From contig NZ_NQVN01000024.1 in assembly GCF_002770725.1 (NCBI RefSeq), forward strand, positions 1-64,000: 64,000 nt of DNA, read 5' to 3'. This document shows positions 35,183 to 43,024 of the stretch, piece after piece (within the stretch, counting starts at the first letter, position 1; each line of letters starts with the position of its first letter). The notes beneath the pieces are model-generated. The model searched no databases and was not told where the DNA came from. It saw nothing but the letters and a program-made list of their open reading frames with translations. This stretch comes from Pleomorphomonas carboxyditropha. Lineage in GTDB: Bacteria; Pseudomonadota; Alphaproteobacteria; Rhizobiales; Pleomorphomonadaceae. Position numbers and translations under genes: made by a program.

Positions 35183-36652
35183 TCATCCCAGCATGCGCGC
35201 GACGTTCTGGAACCAGGCGACCAGCGGCCCCGGCAGGTAGAGGCCGGCGATCAGCACCAGAACGAGATGGACGATCAGCGGCAGCATCGACGGCCGCCGT
35301 CCGGCGTCGACGACGCTCGGCGACGGCTTGCCGAAGGCGATGCCGGTGAGCCGCCAGACGAGAGCGCCGAAGGCCAGGAGCAGGCCGAACACCAGCGGTA
35401 TGGCCAGCAGCGGCTCACGGGCGAAGGTGGAGCTCACCAGCAGGAACTCGCTGGTGAAGATGCCCATCGGCGGCAGGCCGGCGATGGCGGCGACGCCGAC
35501 GACGAGGCTCCAGCCGAGCGTCGGGTGGCTCTCGGTGAGGCCGCGGATGTCGGCGATCTTCTGCGTCCCCTTCACCTGCGCCACCTGGCCGACCGCGAAG
35601 AAGATCGCCGACTTGGTCAGCGAATGCATGGTCATGTGCAGGAGGCCGGCGAAATTGGCGAGCGGTCCGCCCATGCCGAAGGCGAAGGCGATGAGGCCCA
35701 TGTGCTCGATCGACGAGTAGGCGAACAGCCGCTTGATGTCGCGCCGGAGGTACAGCATGAAGCCGGCGAAGATCAGCGACACCAGGCCGAGCGTCACCAG
35801 GAGAGGCCCGGGCGCCACCGCGAAGGGATTGGCGGCGAGCAGCATCTTGAAGCGCAGGAGCGCGTAGAGCGCCACGTTGAGCAACAGGCCCGACAGCACC
35901 GCCGAGATCGGCGTCGGGCCCTCGGCATGGGCGTCGGGCAGCCAGGCGTGCAGCGGCGCCAGGCCGACCTTGGTGCCGTAGCCGAGCATCAGGAACACGA
36001 AGGCGACGTTGAGCAGCTCCGGGCTGAGGGCAGCGGCGTTGGCGATCAGCGTCGTCCACACCATGGCGTCGTGGCCCTCGCCGATCACCGGCCGGGCGGC
36101 CATGTAGATCAGGATGGTGCCGAACAGGGCGAGCGCGATGCCCACCGATCCCAGGATGAAGTATTTCCAGGCCGCTTCCAGCGCCGCCTGCGTGCGGTAG
36201 AGGCCGACCATCAGCACGGTGGTCAGCGTGGCGAGCTCGACCGCCACCCACATCAGGCCGACGTTGTTGGCGGTCAGCCCGAGGTTCATCGAGAAGCTGA
36301 GCGCCTGGTACATGCCGTGATAGAAACGGATGTAGCCCGGCTTCAGCCGGCCGATTTCGATCTCGTGGCCGATATAGCTCGCCGAGAAGATCGACGTGGT
36401 GAAGCCGACGAAAGTGCCGAGCACGATGAAGACGACGTTGAGGTCGTCGACGAACAGGAAGCTCACCGTCGGATCGGGCCGCTCGACGAGCAGCGTCAGC
36501 GCGAACAGGAACGTGAGGCCCGAGGCCAGCATGTTGACGCGGGCGCCGAGCCGGTATTGCGGGATCAGCGCCAGGATAAACGCGGCGACGCCGGGCACCA
36601 CCAGCACGGCGTCGATGGGGGCGAAGGGCAGGAGATGCAGTAACGCGCTCAT
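35183..36652 (-). CDS. hyfF: Ehr/hydrogenase-4-like antiporter subunit (HyfF/NuoN homologue)
   Basis: This 489-residue proton/ion-antiporter-type membrane protein has about 14 TM helices. Conserved features are the TM5 Glu in MWVAVELATLTTVLM, the TM7-loop GYGTKVGLAPLHAWLPDAHA, and FAYSSIEHMGLIAFAFGMGG. In TM8, Asn replaces the Lys often found in this family (GLLLNVALYALL), a feature worth noting for the ion path. It overlaps the HyfE-like gene by 4 bases. Confidence 0.9.
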   Translation of the reverse strand: MSALLHLLPFAPIDAVLVVPGVAAFILALIPQYRLGARVNMLASGLTFLFALTLLVERPDPTVSFLFVDDLNVVFIVLGTFVGFTTSIFSASYIGHEIEIGRLKPGYIRFYHGMYQALSFSMNLGLTANNVGLMWVAVELATLTTVLMVGLYRTQAALEAAWKYFILGSVGIALALFGTILIYMAARPVIGEGHDAMVWTTLIANAAALSPELLNVAFVFLMLGYGTKVGLAPLHAWLPDAHAEGPTPISAVLSGLLLNVALYALLRFKMLLAANPFAVAPGPLLVTLGLVSLIFAGFMLYLRRDIKRLFAYSSIEHMGLIAFAFGMGGPLANFAGLLHMTMHSLTKSAIFFAVGQVAQVKGTQKIADIRGLTESHPTLGWSLVVGVAAIAGLPPMGIFTSEFLLVSSTFAREPLLAIPLVFGLLLAFGALVWRLTGIAFGKPSPSVVDAGRRPSMLPLIVHLVLVLIAGLYLPGPLVAWFQNVARMLG

Positions 36653-37311
36653 TCCCGACCCTCCCGGAAGTCGTCGAGGGCCTGGGTGTCGATGGTGTCG
36701 AAGCGTTCGCGGATGCGGAACAGGAACACGCCGATGACGATGAAGGCGACCAGCACCGAGAAGGCGACGGAGATTTCCACCACCAGCGGCATGCCGCGGG
36801 CGCCGGTGGCGGCCAGCACCAGACCGTTTTCGAGGCTCATGAAGCCGACGATCTGGCTGATGGCGTTCTGGCGCGTCACCATCATCAGCAGGCCGAGCAG
36901 GATGACCGACAGGGCCAGCGCCAGGTCTTCGCGGGCGATCGGGTCGGCCTCGGCGGCGGCCGGCAGCATGACCACCATGGAGAGGGCGACGAGGCCGATG
37001 CCCATCAGCATGGTCGGGCCGATGCCGCCCACCGTCTCGATGTCGCGGTGGACGCCGAGCCGCACCACCATGTGATGCAGCGCCACCGGGATGATGATCG
37101 CCTTCAGGATCAGCGCGATGGCGGCGGTGACGAACAGATGCGGCGCCGACTGGATATAGGCCTGCCAGGCGACCGACAGCGACAGCACCACGGCGTGCGC
37201 CGCGAACACGTTGAGCAGGCCGAGGATGCGGTTCTGGTAGAGCATCATGAAGCTCACCAGCACCATGCCTCCGGCCAGAAGATGCGCGGCGTCGAGGGAA
37301 AAGCGCTCCAT
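36649..37311 (-). CDS. hyfE: Ehr/hydrogenase-4-like HyfE subunit (NuoK-related)
   Basis: This 220-residue membrane protein has about six or seven TM helices. The C-terminal half is NuoK-like, with SQIVGFMSLENGLVLAATGA carrying the conserved Glu. It couples to the HyfF-like gene by overlap (ATGA) and abuts the HyfC-like gene (its ATG overlaps that stop by one base). A Lys in the TM loop IALILKAIIIPVALHH is conserved in HyfE proteins. Confidence 0.88.
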   Translation of the reverse strand: MERFSLDAAHLLAGGMVLVSFMMLYQNRILGLLNVFAAHAVVLSLSVAWQAYIQSAPHLFVTAAIALILKAIIIPVALHHMVVRLGVHRDIETVGGIGPTMLMGIGLVALSMVVMLPAAAEADPIAREDLALALSVILLGLLMMVTRQNAISQIVGFMSLENGLVLAATGARGMPLVVEISVAFSVLVAFIVIGVFLFRIRERFDTIDTQALDDFREGRE

Positions 37312-38264
37312 CAGAAGCTCCGCGAAACGAACAGCAGCAACGTGCCGAGGAAGCCGAGCATCAGCGCGCCGCCGACGAATTCGGGCACGCGGAACACCCG
37401 CATCTTAGCGATCGCCGTCTCGAACACCACCATCAGGAAGCCGCCGACGGCGAGCTTGCCGACCCAGGTGACGACGCCCAGCGTCATGCCGAGGAGGCCG
37501 TCGTCCTGGCGGGCGATGCCCCAGGGCGTGAAGATGCAGGCGATCAGCGAAATGTAGAGCAGGAGCTTCAGCGCCGCCGCCAGCTCGATCACCGCCAGGT
37601 GGCGGCCGGAATATTCCAGCACCATCGCCTCGTGCACCATGGTGAGCTCGAGGTGCGTCGCCGGATTGTCGACCGGCACGCGGGCGTTCTCGGTCAGCGC
37701 CACGATGATCAGGCCGATCAGCGCCAGGCCGAGCGACACGCGCAGCGTGCCGTGATCGACCATGAACTCGGCCACCGTCGAGAGCTGCGTCGAGCCGGCG
37801 ACCAGGGCCACGGTGAACACGATCATGATCATCGCCGGCTCGGCCAGCGTGGCGAACAGCATCTCGCGGCTCGATCCGATGCCGCCGAAGGCCGTTCCGA
37901 TGTCCATGCCGGCCAGCGCCAGGAAGAAGCGGGCCGAGCCGAGCAGCGCGGTGATGGCGATGAGATCGGCTGCCCAGGAGAAATGCAGGCCGGCCGCGAA
38001 GGTCGGCACCAGCGCCGCCGCCACCCAGGTGGTGGCGAAGATCAGGTAGGGCGCGTTGCGGAACAGCCAGGAGGCATTGTCGGCCAGCACCGCCTCCTTG
38101 CGCACCAGGCGCAGGAGGTCGCGATAGGGCTGGAGGATGGACGGTCCCCGCCGGCGCAGCAGGCGCGCCTTCACCTTGCGCGTGAAGCCGACGAGGCCGG
38201 GCGCCAGCGCCAGCACCAGCACCATCTGGAGGCCCTGGACGAGAATGGCGAGGATCAGGCCCAT
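37311..38264 (-). CDS. hyfC: Ehr/hydrogenase-4-like HyfC subunit (NuoH homologue)
   Basis: This 317-residue membrane subunit connects the soluble arm to the antiporter modules. It has about eight TM helices and the NuoH/HyfC signatures RLLRRRGPSILQPYRDLLRL, AGMDIGTAFGGIGSSREML, and ENARVPVDNPATHLELTMVH followed by EAMVLEYSG. ATG 38264 gives the normal length; the frame stays open upstream inside hyfB. It overlaps the HyfB-like gene by 10 bases. Confidence 0.93.
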   Translation of the reverse strand: MGLILAILVQGLQMVLVLALAPGLVGFTRKVKARLLRRRGPSILQPYRDLLRLVRKEAVLADNASWLFRNAPYLIFATTWVAAALVPTFAAGLHFSWAADLIAITALLGSARFFLALAGMDIGTAFGGIGSSREMLFATLAEPAMIMIVFTVALVAGSTQLSTVAEFMVDHGTLRVSLGLALIGLIIVALTENARVPVDNPATHLELTMVHEAMVLEYSGRHLAVIELAAALKLLLYISLIACIFTPWGIARQDDGLLGMTLGVVTWVGKLAVGGFLMVVFETAIAKMRVFRVPEFVGGALMLGFLGTLLLFVSRSF

Positions 38265-40279
38265 GTTGCCACCAGAACGAGGAGGAGGACCAGCGCCGCA
38301 AAGACCAGGCTGAGGTAGCTGCGGATGGTCAGGAACTGCAGGACGTTGAGCCGCTCGGCCGCATAGAGCACGGCGCCTTCCAGCGGCTCGTAGATGAACT
38401 CCCAGATCAGATCGCGCAGAGACAGCGTCAGCCGGGCGGGCGCCAGGTCGCCGGGCGGCGGCATGGTCTGGCTGACCTTGGCCCGGAAGGCGATCGGCCC
38501 GAACACCCGGCGGACCGGCTGGGCGAAGCTGTCGGCGGTGTATTGCGTTGCCGGCGAGGCGTCGGGGAAGCCGCAATCCCAGGGCGGCGCGCGGCGCACG
38601 GCGCGCGAGGCGAAGTTATGGATGACGCGGATGGCCGCCCAGTTCGCCATCAGGATGAAGAAGAACACCAGGAAGCCGGAGTAGGAGCTGCGGCTCTCGG
38701 AGATCGGGATGATGGCGAGATGCGGCAGGAGCGGCTGCTTCGGCATGGCGCCGCCCACCAGCATCTGCGACACCGGCGACAGCGCATCGAGGAACGGTCC
38801 CGGGAAGATGCCGGCGACGAGGCAGACGGCGAGGAGGGCGTACATCGCCCTGATCTGCCAGCGGCCGACCTCCCGCGCCGTTTCGGCGGCCGGCGAGCGC
38901 GGCCGGCTCAGGAAGGTGATGCCGAAGGCCCGGACGAAGCAGGCGGCGGCCAGCGCGGCGGCCAGCGCCAGCATGGCCCCCGACGCCGGTATCAGGAAAC
39001 GCAGCGCCCATTGCGGCAGGTCGGGGCTGATGAGGATCGCCTGCAGGATCAGCCATTCGGAGACGAAGCCGTTGAGCGGCGGCAGCGCCGAAATGGCGAG
39101 GCAGCCGCCGAGGAACAGGTAGGCGGTCTCCGGCATGCGGTGGACGAGGCCGCCGAGCTTCTCGATGTCGCGCTCGCCGGCGCCGGTGAGCACGTTGCCG
39201 GCGCCGAAGAACAGCAGGCTCTTGAACAGCGAATGGTTGAAGGCGTGGAAGATCGCGGCGGTGACGGCCAGCGCCGCCGCGCCGGCCATGTCGTTGGTCT
39301 TGAAGGCGAGGCCGAGGCCGAGGCCGATGAAGACGATGCCGACGTTCTCGACCGTCGAATAGGCCAGGAGCCGCTTGAGGTCGCGCTGCAGCACGGCATG
39401 CAGCACGCCGAGCACCGCCGATCCCGCCCCGAGGATCAGCACCACCACCGCCCACCACCAGGCCGGCTCGCCGGCAAGGTCGAAGACCACGCGGATGAAG
39501 CCGTAGACCGCCACCTTGGTCATCACGCCGGACATCAGCGCCGACACGTGGCTCGGCGCCGCCGGATGGGCCAGCGGCAGCCAGACGTGCAGCGGCACGA
39601 GGCCGGCCTTGGAGCCGGCGCCGAGCAGCATCAGCACCAGCACGAGCCCGGAGAGCCAGGGCGCGTGCCCGGCGGCCCGGATCGACGCGAAGGCATAGCC
39701 GCCGTCCGGCCCGGCCAGCAGGCCGAAGGCGAGCAGCAGCATCAGCGTGCCGAACGACGCCATCAGCAGGTAGACGTAGCCGGCGCGGCGGTTCTCGGCG
39801 TCGTGGTGGTGAGCCATCACCAGCGCCCAGGAACTGAGCGACATGAACTCCCAGGCGACGAGGAACCCGAAGGCATCGGCCGACAGCACCACCAGGTTCA
39901 TGCCGGCGAGGAAGGCCGGATAGAACGGCAGGACACGGCCCGGCTCCTCCTCGTGGGCGCCATAGCCGATGGCGTAGAACGACGCCACCACGGCGCCGAA
40001 ATCGACGATGACGAGGAAGGCGGCGCCGAGCGGATCGAGGGCGAAATGCGCGCCGATCCACGGCAGGCCGATCGGCAGGTGAACGTTGCCCTGGAAGGCG
40101 CTGCCGCCCAGAAGCGCCAGGAGGCCCGAGAGGAGCAGCACGGCGGCGAAGGCGAGGCTCGCGCCGTAGACGGCGGGCGTCGCCCAGTTGACGCGCCGGG
40201 CCACGAGGATCGGCGCCGCCACGGCAACGCCGGCGAGGCCAGCGATACTCAGAAGGGCCGCTACGATCGGCATTGTCAC
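38255..40279 (-). CDS. hyfB: Ehr/hydrogenase-4-like antiporter subunit (HyfB/NuoL homologue)
   Basis: This 674-residue protein of about 16 TM helices has the NuoL/Mrp-type antiporter core. TM5 Glu is seen in GFLVAWEFMSLSSWALVM, the TM7 Lys in LLGAGSKAGLVPLHVWLPLA, and the TM8 Lys in SGVMTKVAVYGFIRV; YSTVENVGIVFIGLGLGLAF follows. Start GTG 40279 is preferred over ATG 40273 because GGGGA lies 7 bases before it. It is the first gene of the six-gene Ehr operon. There is no hyfD, hyfA or hyfH gene, so the complex has two antiporter-like subunits and lacks the ferredoxin-like subunit. Confidence 0.92.
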   Translation of the reverse strand: MTMPIVAALLSIAGLAGVAVAAPILVARRVNWATPAVYGASLAFAAVLLLSGLLALLGGSAFQGNVHLPIGLPWIGAHFALDPLGAAFLVIVDFGAVVASFYAIGYGAHEEEPGRVLPFYPAFLAGMNLVVLSADAFGFLVAWEFMSLSSWALVMAHHHDAENRRAGYVYLLMASFGTLMLLLAFGLLAGPDGGYAFASIRAAGHAPWLSGLVLVLMLLGAGSKAGLVPLHVWLPLAHPAAPSHVSALMSGVMTKVAVYGFIRVVFDLAGEPAWWWAVVVLILGAGSAVLGVLHAVLQRDLKRLLAYSTVENVGIVFIGLGLGLAFKTNDMAGAAALAVTAAIFHAFNHSLFKSLLFFGAGNVLTGAGERDIEKLGGLVHRMPETAYLFLGGCLAISALPPLNGFVSEWLILQAILISPDLPQWALRFLIPASGAMLALAAALAAACFVRAFGITFLSRPRSPAAETAREVGRWQIRAMYALLAVCLVAGIFPGPFLDALSPVSQMLVGGAMPKQPLLPHLAIIPISESRSSYSGFLVFFFILMANWAAIRVIHNFASRAVRRAPPWDCGFPDASPATQYTADSFAQPVRRVFGPIAFRAKVSQTMPPPGDLAPARLTLSLRDLIWEFIYEPLEGAVLYAAERLNVLQFLTIRSYLSLVFAALVLLLVLVATWA

Positions 40280-40319
40280 GTTCGTTCCCCAGACGGGTTT
40301 CGGGCCGCTTTGGGCGGCT

Positions 40320-40457
40320 TCATGAGGCCAACGCGCGGCGATGCGCGCGCATCCGCCCGTTGAGGGCGTCGATCGACGCCGGTGAACCCGCTCCGAGCGG
40401 TGCGGGAGCCGCGATCCCGGCGCGACCGGTGTCGGCGTCGGACGAGGCGGCTGTCAT
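40320..40457 (-). CDS. Possible small leader ORF before the Ehr operon
   Basis: An ATG at 40457 opens 45 codons beginning MTAASSDADTGRAG and ending RAHRRALAS, 40 bases before hyfB and downstream of the candidate promoter. No good ribosome-binding site is visible and the composition (Ala, Gly, Arg, Asp) could arise by chance in GC-rich DNA. Listed as a candidate only. Confidence 0.2.
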   Translation of the reverse strand: MTAASSDADTGRAGIAAPAPLGAGSPASIDALNGRMRAHRRALAS

Positions 40458-40508
40458 GGAAGACTCAAGGATTGGCCGGGAGCATAGCGGCTCGCCGACG
40501 CCACCGAA

Positions 40509-40536
40509 ATTATTTGTTGGTATTCAATCCTTTCAG
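40509..40536 (-). promoter_or_regulatory. Candidate promoter of the Ehr (hyf-like) operon
   Basis: On the minus strand CTGAAA (40531-40536), 16 bases, then AATAAT (40509-40514), a 5 of 6 match to the -10 consensus in one of the few AT-rich spots of the region. It would start transcription about 220 bases before hyfB and make the module independent of hup-hyp. Confidence 0.35.
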
Positions 40537-40584
40537 ATCGGCCGACGCCGCGCCGCTGTTGCACGGATGTCGCGGCGACGCCGG

Positions 40585-41631
40585 TCAGCAGATGCGCGGC
40601 AACTGCTCGCCGGCCAGCCAGTCGACGATGCGGCCGCCGCCGAAGCCGGTGGTCATCTGCACGAAGCGCTGGTCGTCCTCGACCGCCTCGCCGATGATCG
40701 CCGCGTCCGCCCCCAGCGGATGCGACCGCATGGCCGCCACCAATGCCTCCGCCGCCTCGGCCGCCACCACGGCGACGAGCTTGCCCTCGTTGGCGACGTT
40801 GAGCGGATCGAGGCCCAGGAGCTCGCAGGCGGCGGCGACCTGCCGCTTGATCGGGATGTGGTCCTCGACGATGCGGAAGCCGACGCCCGACTGGTGGGCG
40901 AGCTCGTTGAGCGTCGCCGCGAGTCCGCCGCGCGTCGGATCGCGCATCAGCCGCAAATGCGGGCCGGCCGCCGTCACCATCGCCTCGACGAGGCCGTTGA
41001 GCGGCGCGCTGTCGGACAGGATTTCCGTCTCGAAGGTGAGGTTCTCGCGGCTCGACATGATGGCGACGCCATGGTCGCCCATCGAGCCGGAGACGATCAC
41101 CCTGTCGCCGGGCCGCGCCCGATCGCCGGACAGCGCGAGGCCGTCCGGCACCACGCCGACGCCGGCCGTCGAGATGAACACGCCGTCCGCCTTGCCGCGG
41201 TCCACCACCTTGGTATCGCCGGTGACGATCAGCACGCCGGCCGCCCTGGCCGCCGCGCCCATCGAGTCGGCGATGCGCTTCAGGTCGCCGAGCGGAAAGC
41301 CTTCCTCGATGATGTAGCTCGCCGACAGATAGAGCGGCTTCGCCCCGGCCATGGCGAGATCGTTGACCGTGCCGTGGACGGCCAGCGAGCCGATATCGCC
41401 GCCCGGAAAGAAGATCGGCGACACCACATAGCCGTCGGTGGTCATCACCATGCGGCCGCCGGCCGGCGTCGGGAAGCTCGCCTGGTCGTTGCCCTGTTCG
41501 AGCAGCTCGTTGCCGAAGGCGTCCTTGAAGATCGCCGCGATCAGCTCGGCCATGGCGCGGCCGCCGGCGCCGTGGCTCATGTCGACGCGGCCGGCCTTCA
41601 GGTCGAGCTTGCGGCGGAAGGTCTTGCTCAT
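40585..41631 (-). CDS. hypE: Hydrogenase maturation protein HypE
   Basis: This 348-residue ATP-dependent dehydratase turns the carbamoyl group on its C-terminal Cys into thiocyanate, the source of the CN ligands of NiFe. The C-terminus ends PRIC as required. Family stretches are DMSHGAGGRAMAELI, FFPGGDIGSLAVHGTVNDLA, and RDPTRGGLAATLNELA. ATG 41631 overlaps the hypD stop (ATGA); the open frame upstream lies inside hypD. Confidence 0.97.
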   Translation of the reverse strand: MSKTFRRKLDLKAGRVDMSHGAGGRAMAELIAAIFKDAFGNELLEQGNDQASFPTPAGGRMVMTTDGYVVSPIFFPGGDIGSLAVHGTVNDLAMAGAKPLYLSASYIIEEGFPLGDLKRIADSMGAAARAAGVLIVTGDTKVVDRGKADGVFISTAGVGVVPDGLALSGDRARPGDRVIVSGSMGDHGVAIMSSRENLTFETEILSDSAPLNGLVEAMVTAAGPHLRLMRDPTRGGLAATLNELAHQSGVGFRIVEDHIPIKRQVAAACELLGLDPLNVANEGKLVAVVAAEAAEALVAAMRSHPLGADAAIIGEAVEDDQRFVQMTTGFGGGRIVDWLAGEQLPRIC

Positions 41632-42782
41632 GCGCTTTTCCTGAGGCCGGCGTCGGTCTGGTGATGGCGGAAGCGGCCGTAGGTCCAGTGGGCGGCGCAG
41701 GCGCCTTCCGACGACACCATGCAGGCGCCGGTCGGCGTCTCCGGCGTGCAGACGGTGCCGAACAGACGGCAGTCGGCCGGCCGTTTCTGACCGCGCAGGA
41801 TGGCGCCGCATTCGCAGGCCGGATTGTCCTCGGCCGGCTGCGTCTCCACGGTGAAGCGCTTCTCAGCGTCGTAGAAGGCGTAGGCGTCCCTGAGCTTCAG
41901 CGCGCTCCGCGGCACGACGCCGAGGCCGCGCCATTCGAAGCTGTCGCGCAGCTCGAACACCTCGTCGCAGAGGTCGATGGCGACGGGGTTGCCCTCCGTC
42001 CTGACGGCGCGGATATACTGGTTCTCCACCTCGGCCCGCTGCTCGTTGACCTGCCGCACCAGCATCAGGATGGCGTACATCACGTCCAGCGGCTCGAAGC
42101 CGGCGATCACCACCGGCTTGCGGTAGTCGCGGGCGAACACCCGGTAGGGCTCCATGCCGATGATGGTCGAGACGTGCGATGGCCCGACGAAGCCCTCGAT
42201 GGCGATCGGCGGCTCGTCCGGCGTCGGCGTCCTGTCGAGGATGGCCCGCATGGCGACCGGCGTCAGCACGTGGTTGCAGTAGATCGAGAAGTTCTTCAGA
42301 TCCTTGGCTTCGGCCGTCTTCAGCGCCACGGCGGTCGGCGGCGTCGTCGTCTCGAAGCCGATGGCGAAGAACACCACCTGCCGCTCGGGATTGGCCTCGG
42401 CGATGCGGATGGCGTCGAGCGAGGAATAGACCATGCGGATGTCGGCGCCGGCCGCCTTGGCCTTCATCAGGCTGAGGCCGCCGGAGGCCGGCACGCGCAT
42501 CAGGTCGGCATAGGTGCAGAGCGTCACCTCCGGCCGCCTCGCCAGACGGATGGCGTCGTCGATGCGGCCGATCGGCAGCACGCAGACCGGGCAGCCGGGG
42601 CCGTGGATCATCCTGACGTTCTTCGGCAGCAGGTCCTCGATGCCGTAGCGGGAGATCGCGTGGGTATGACCGCCGCAGAACTCCATGAAGGCGTAGGAGC
42701 GATCGGGCCGCACCTCCGCGGCGATGGCGGCGGCGAGCGCACGCGCCTTGTCGCCGTCGCGATATTCGTCGACGTATTTCAT
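41628..42782 (-). CDS. hypD: Hydrogenase maturation protein HypD
   Basis: This 384-residue Fe-S protein forms with HypC the scaffold on which Fe(CN)2CO is built. Conserved motifs are FMEFCGGHTHAI (Cys), GPGCPVCVLP, FAIGFETTTPPTAVAL and the C-terminal cluster cysteines CECGAILRG, DCRLFGTVCTP and GACMVSSEGACAAH. It overlaps hypC and hypE by 4 bases each. Confidence 0.97.
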   Translation of the reverse strand: MKYVDEYRDGDKARALAAAIAAEVRPDRSYAFMEFCGGHTHAISRYGIEDLLPKNVRMIHGPGCPVCVLPIGRIDDAIRLARRPEVTLCTYADLMRVPASGGLSLMKAKAAGADIRMVYSSLDAIRIAEANPERQVVFFAIGFETTTPPTAVALKTAEAKDLKNFSIYCNHVLTPVAMRAILDRTPTPDEPPIAIEGFVGPSHVSTIIGMEPYRVFARDYRKPVVIAGFEPLDVMYAILMLVRQVNEQRAEVENQYIRAVRTEGNPVAIDLCDEVFELRDSFEWRGLGVVPRSALKLRDAYAFYDAEKRFTVETQPAEDNPACECGAILRGQKRPADCRLFGTVCTPETPTGACMVSSEGACAAHWTYGRFRHHQTDAGLRKSA

Positions 42783-43021
42783 CGGGCAGCTCCCACGGCA
42801 AGCGGCACGCCGCGCGCTTCATCGAGCAGATCGAGCGTCCGCCGCGCCTCGTCCGGATCGACCTTGGAAAGAGCGTAGCCGACGTGGACGATGACGTAGT
42901 CGCCGACGGCGACGTTCTTGACCAGCGCCACGGAAATGGTCATCGACACGCCGTCGAGGCTGATCTTGGCCATGTTGTCGGGCAGAAGCTCGGTGACGAG
43001 GGCGGGAACGGCAAGACACAT
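42779..43021 (-). CDS. hypC: Hydrogenase maturation chaperone HypC
   Basis: This 80-residue protein starts MCLAVPALV with the essential Cys2 that binds the iron precursor; ISVALVKNVAVGDYVIVHVG is the family core. It delivers the Fe(CN)2CO group to the large-subunit precursor with HypD. A second member of the family, hupF, lies further upstream and is thought to serve HupL specifically. Confidence 0.96.
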   Translation of the reverse strand: MCLAVPALVTELLPDNMAKISLDGVSMTISVALVKNVAVGDYVIVHVGYALSKVDPDEARRTLDLLDEARGVPLAVGAAR

Positions 43022-43024
43022 GGG

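Larger units (their letters stand above)
40280..40584. other. Gap between hypE and the Ehr operon
   Basis: The 305 bases hold a short AT-rich island (40505-40540) with a candidate minus-strand promoter, and a possible 45-codon minus-strand frame (40320-40457). I see no terminator hairpin with a T-run after hypE, so read-through from hyp into the Ehr genes remains possible. Confidence 0.5.

Noticed and set aside
33079-40279. Functional hydrogenase-4 or formate hydrogenlyase
   Set aside because: The large subunit lacks all four NiFe-coordinating cysteines and the protease-cleaved tail; no formate dehydrogenase, HyfA, HyfD, HyfH, HyfR or FocB gene is present.
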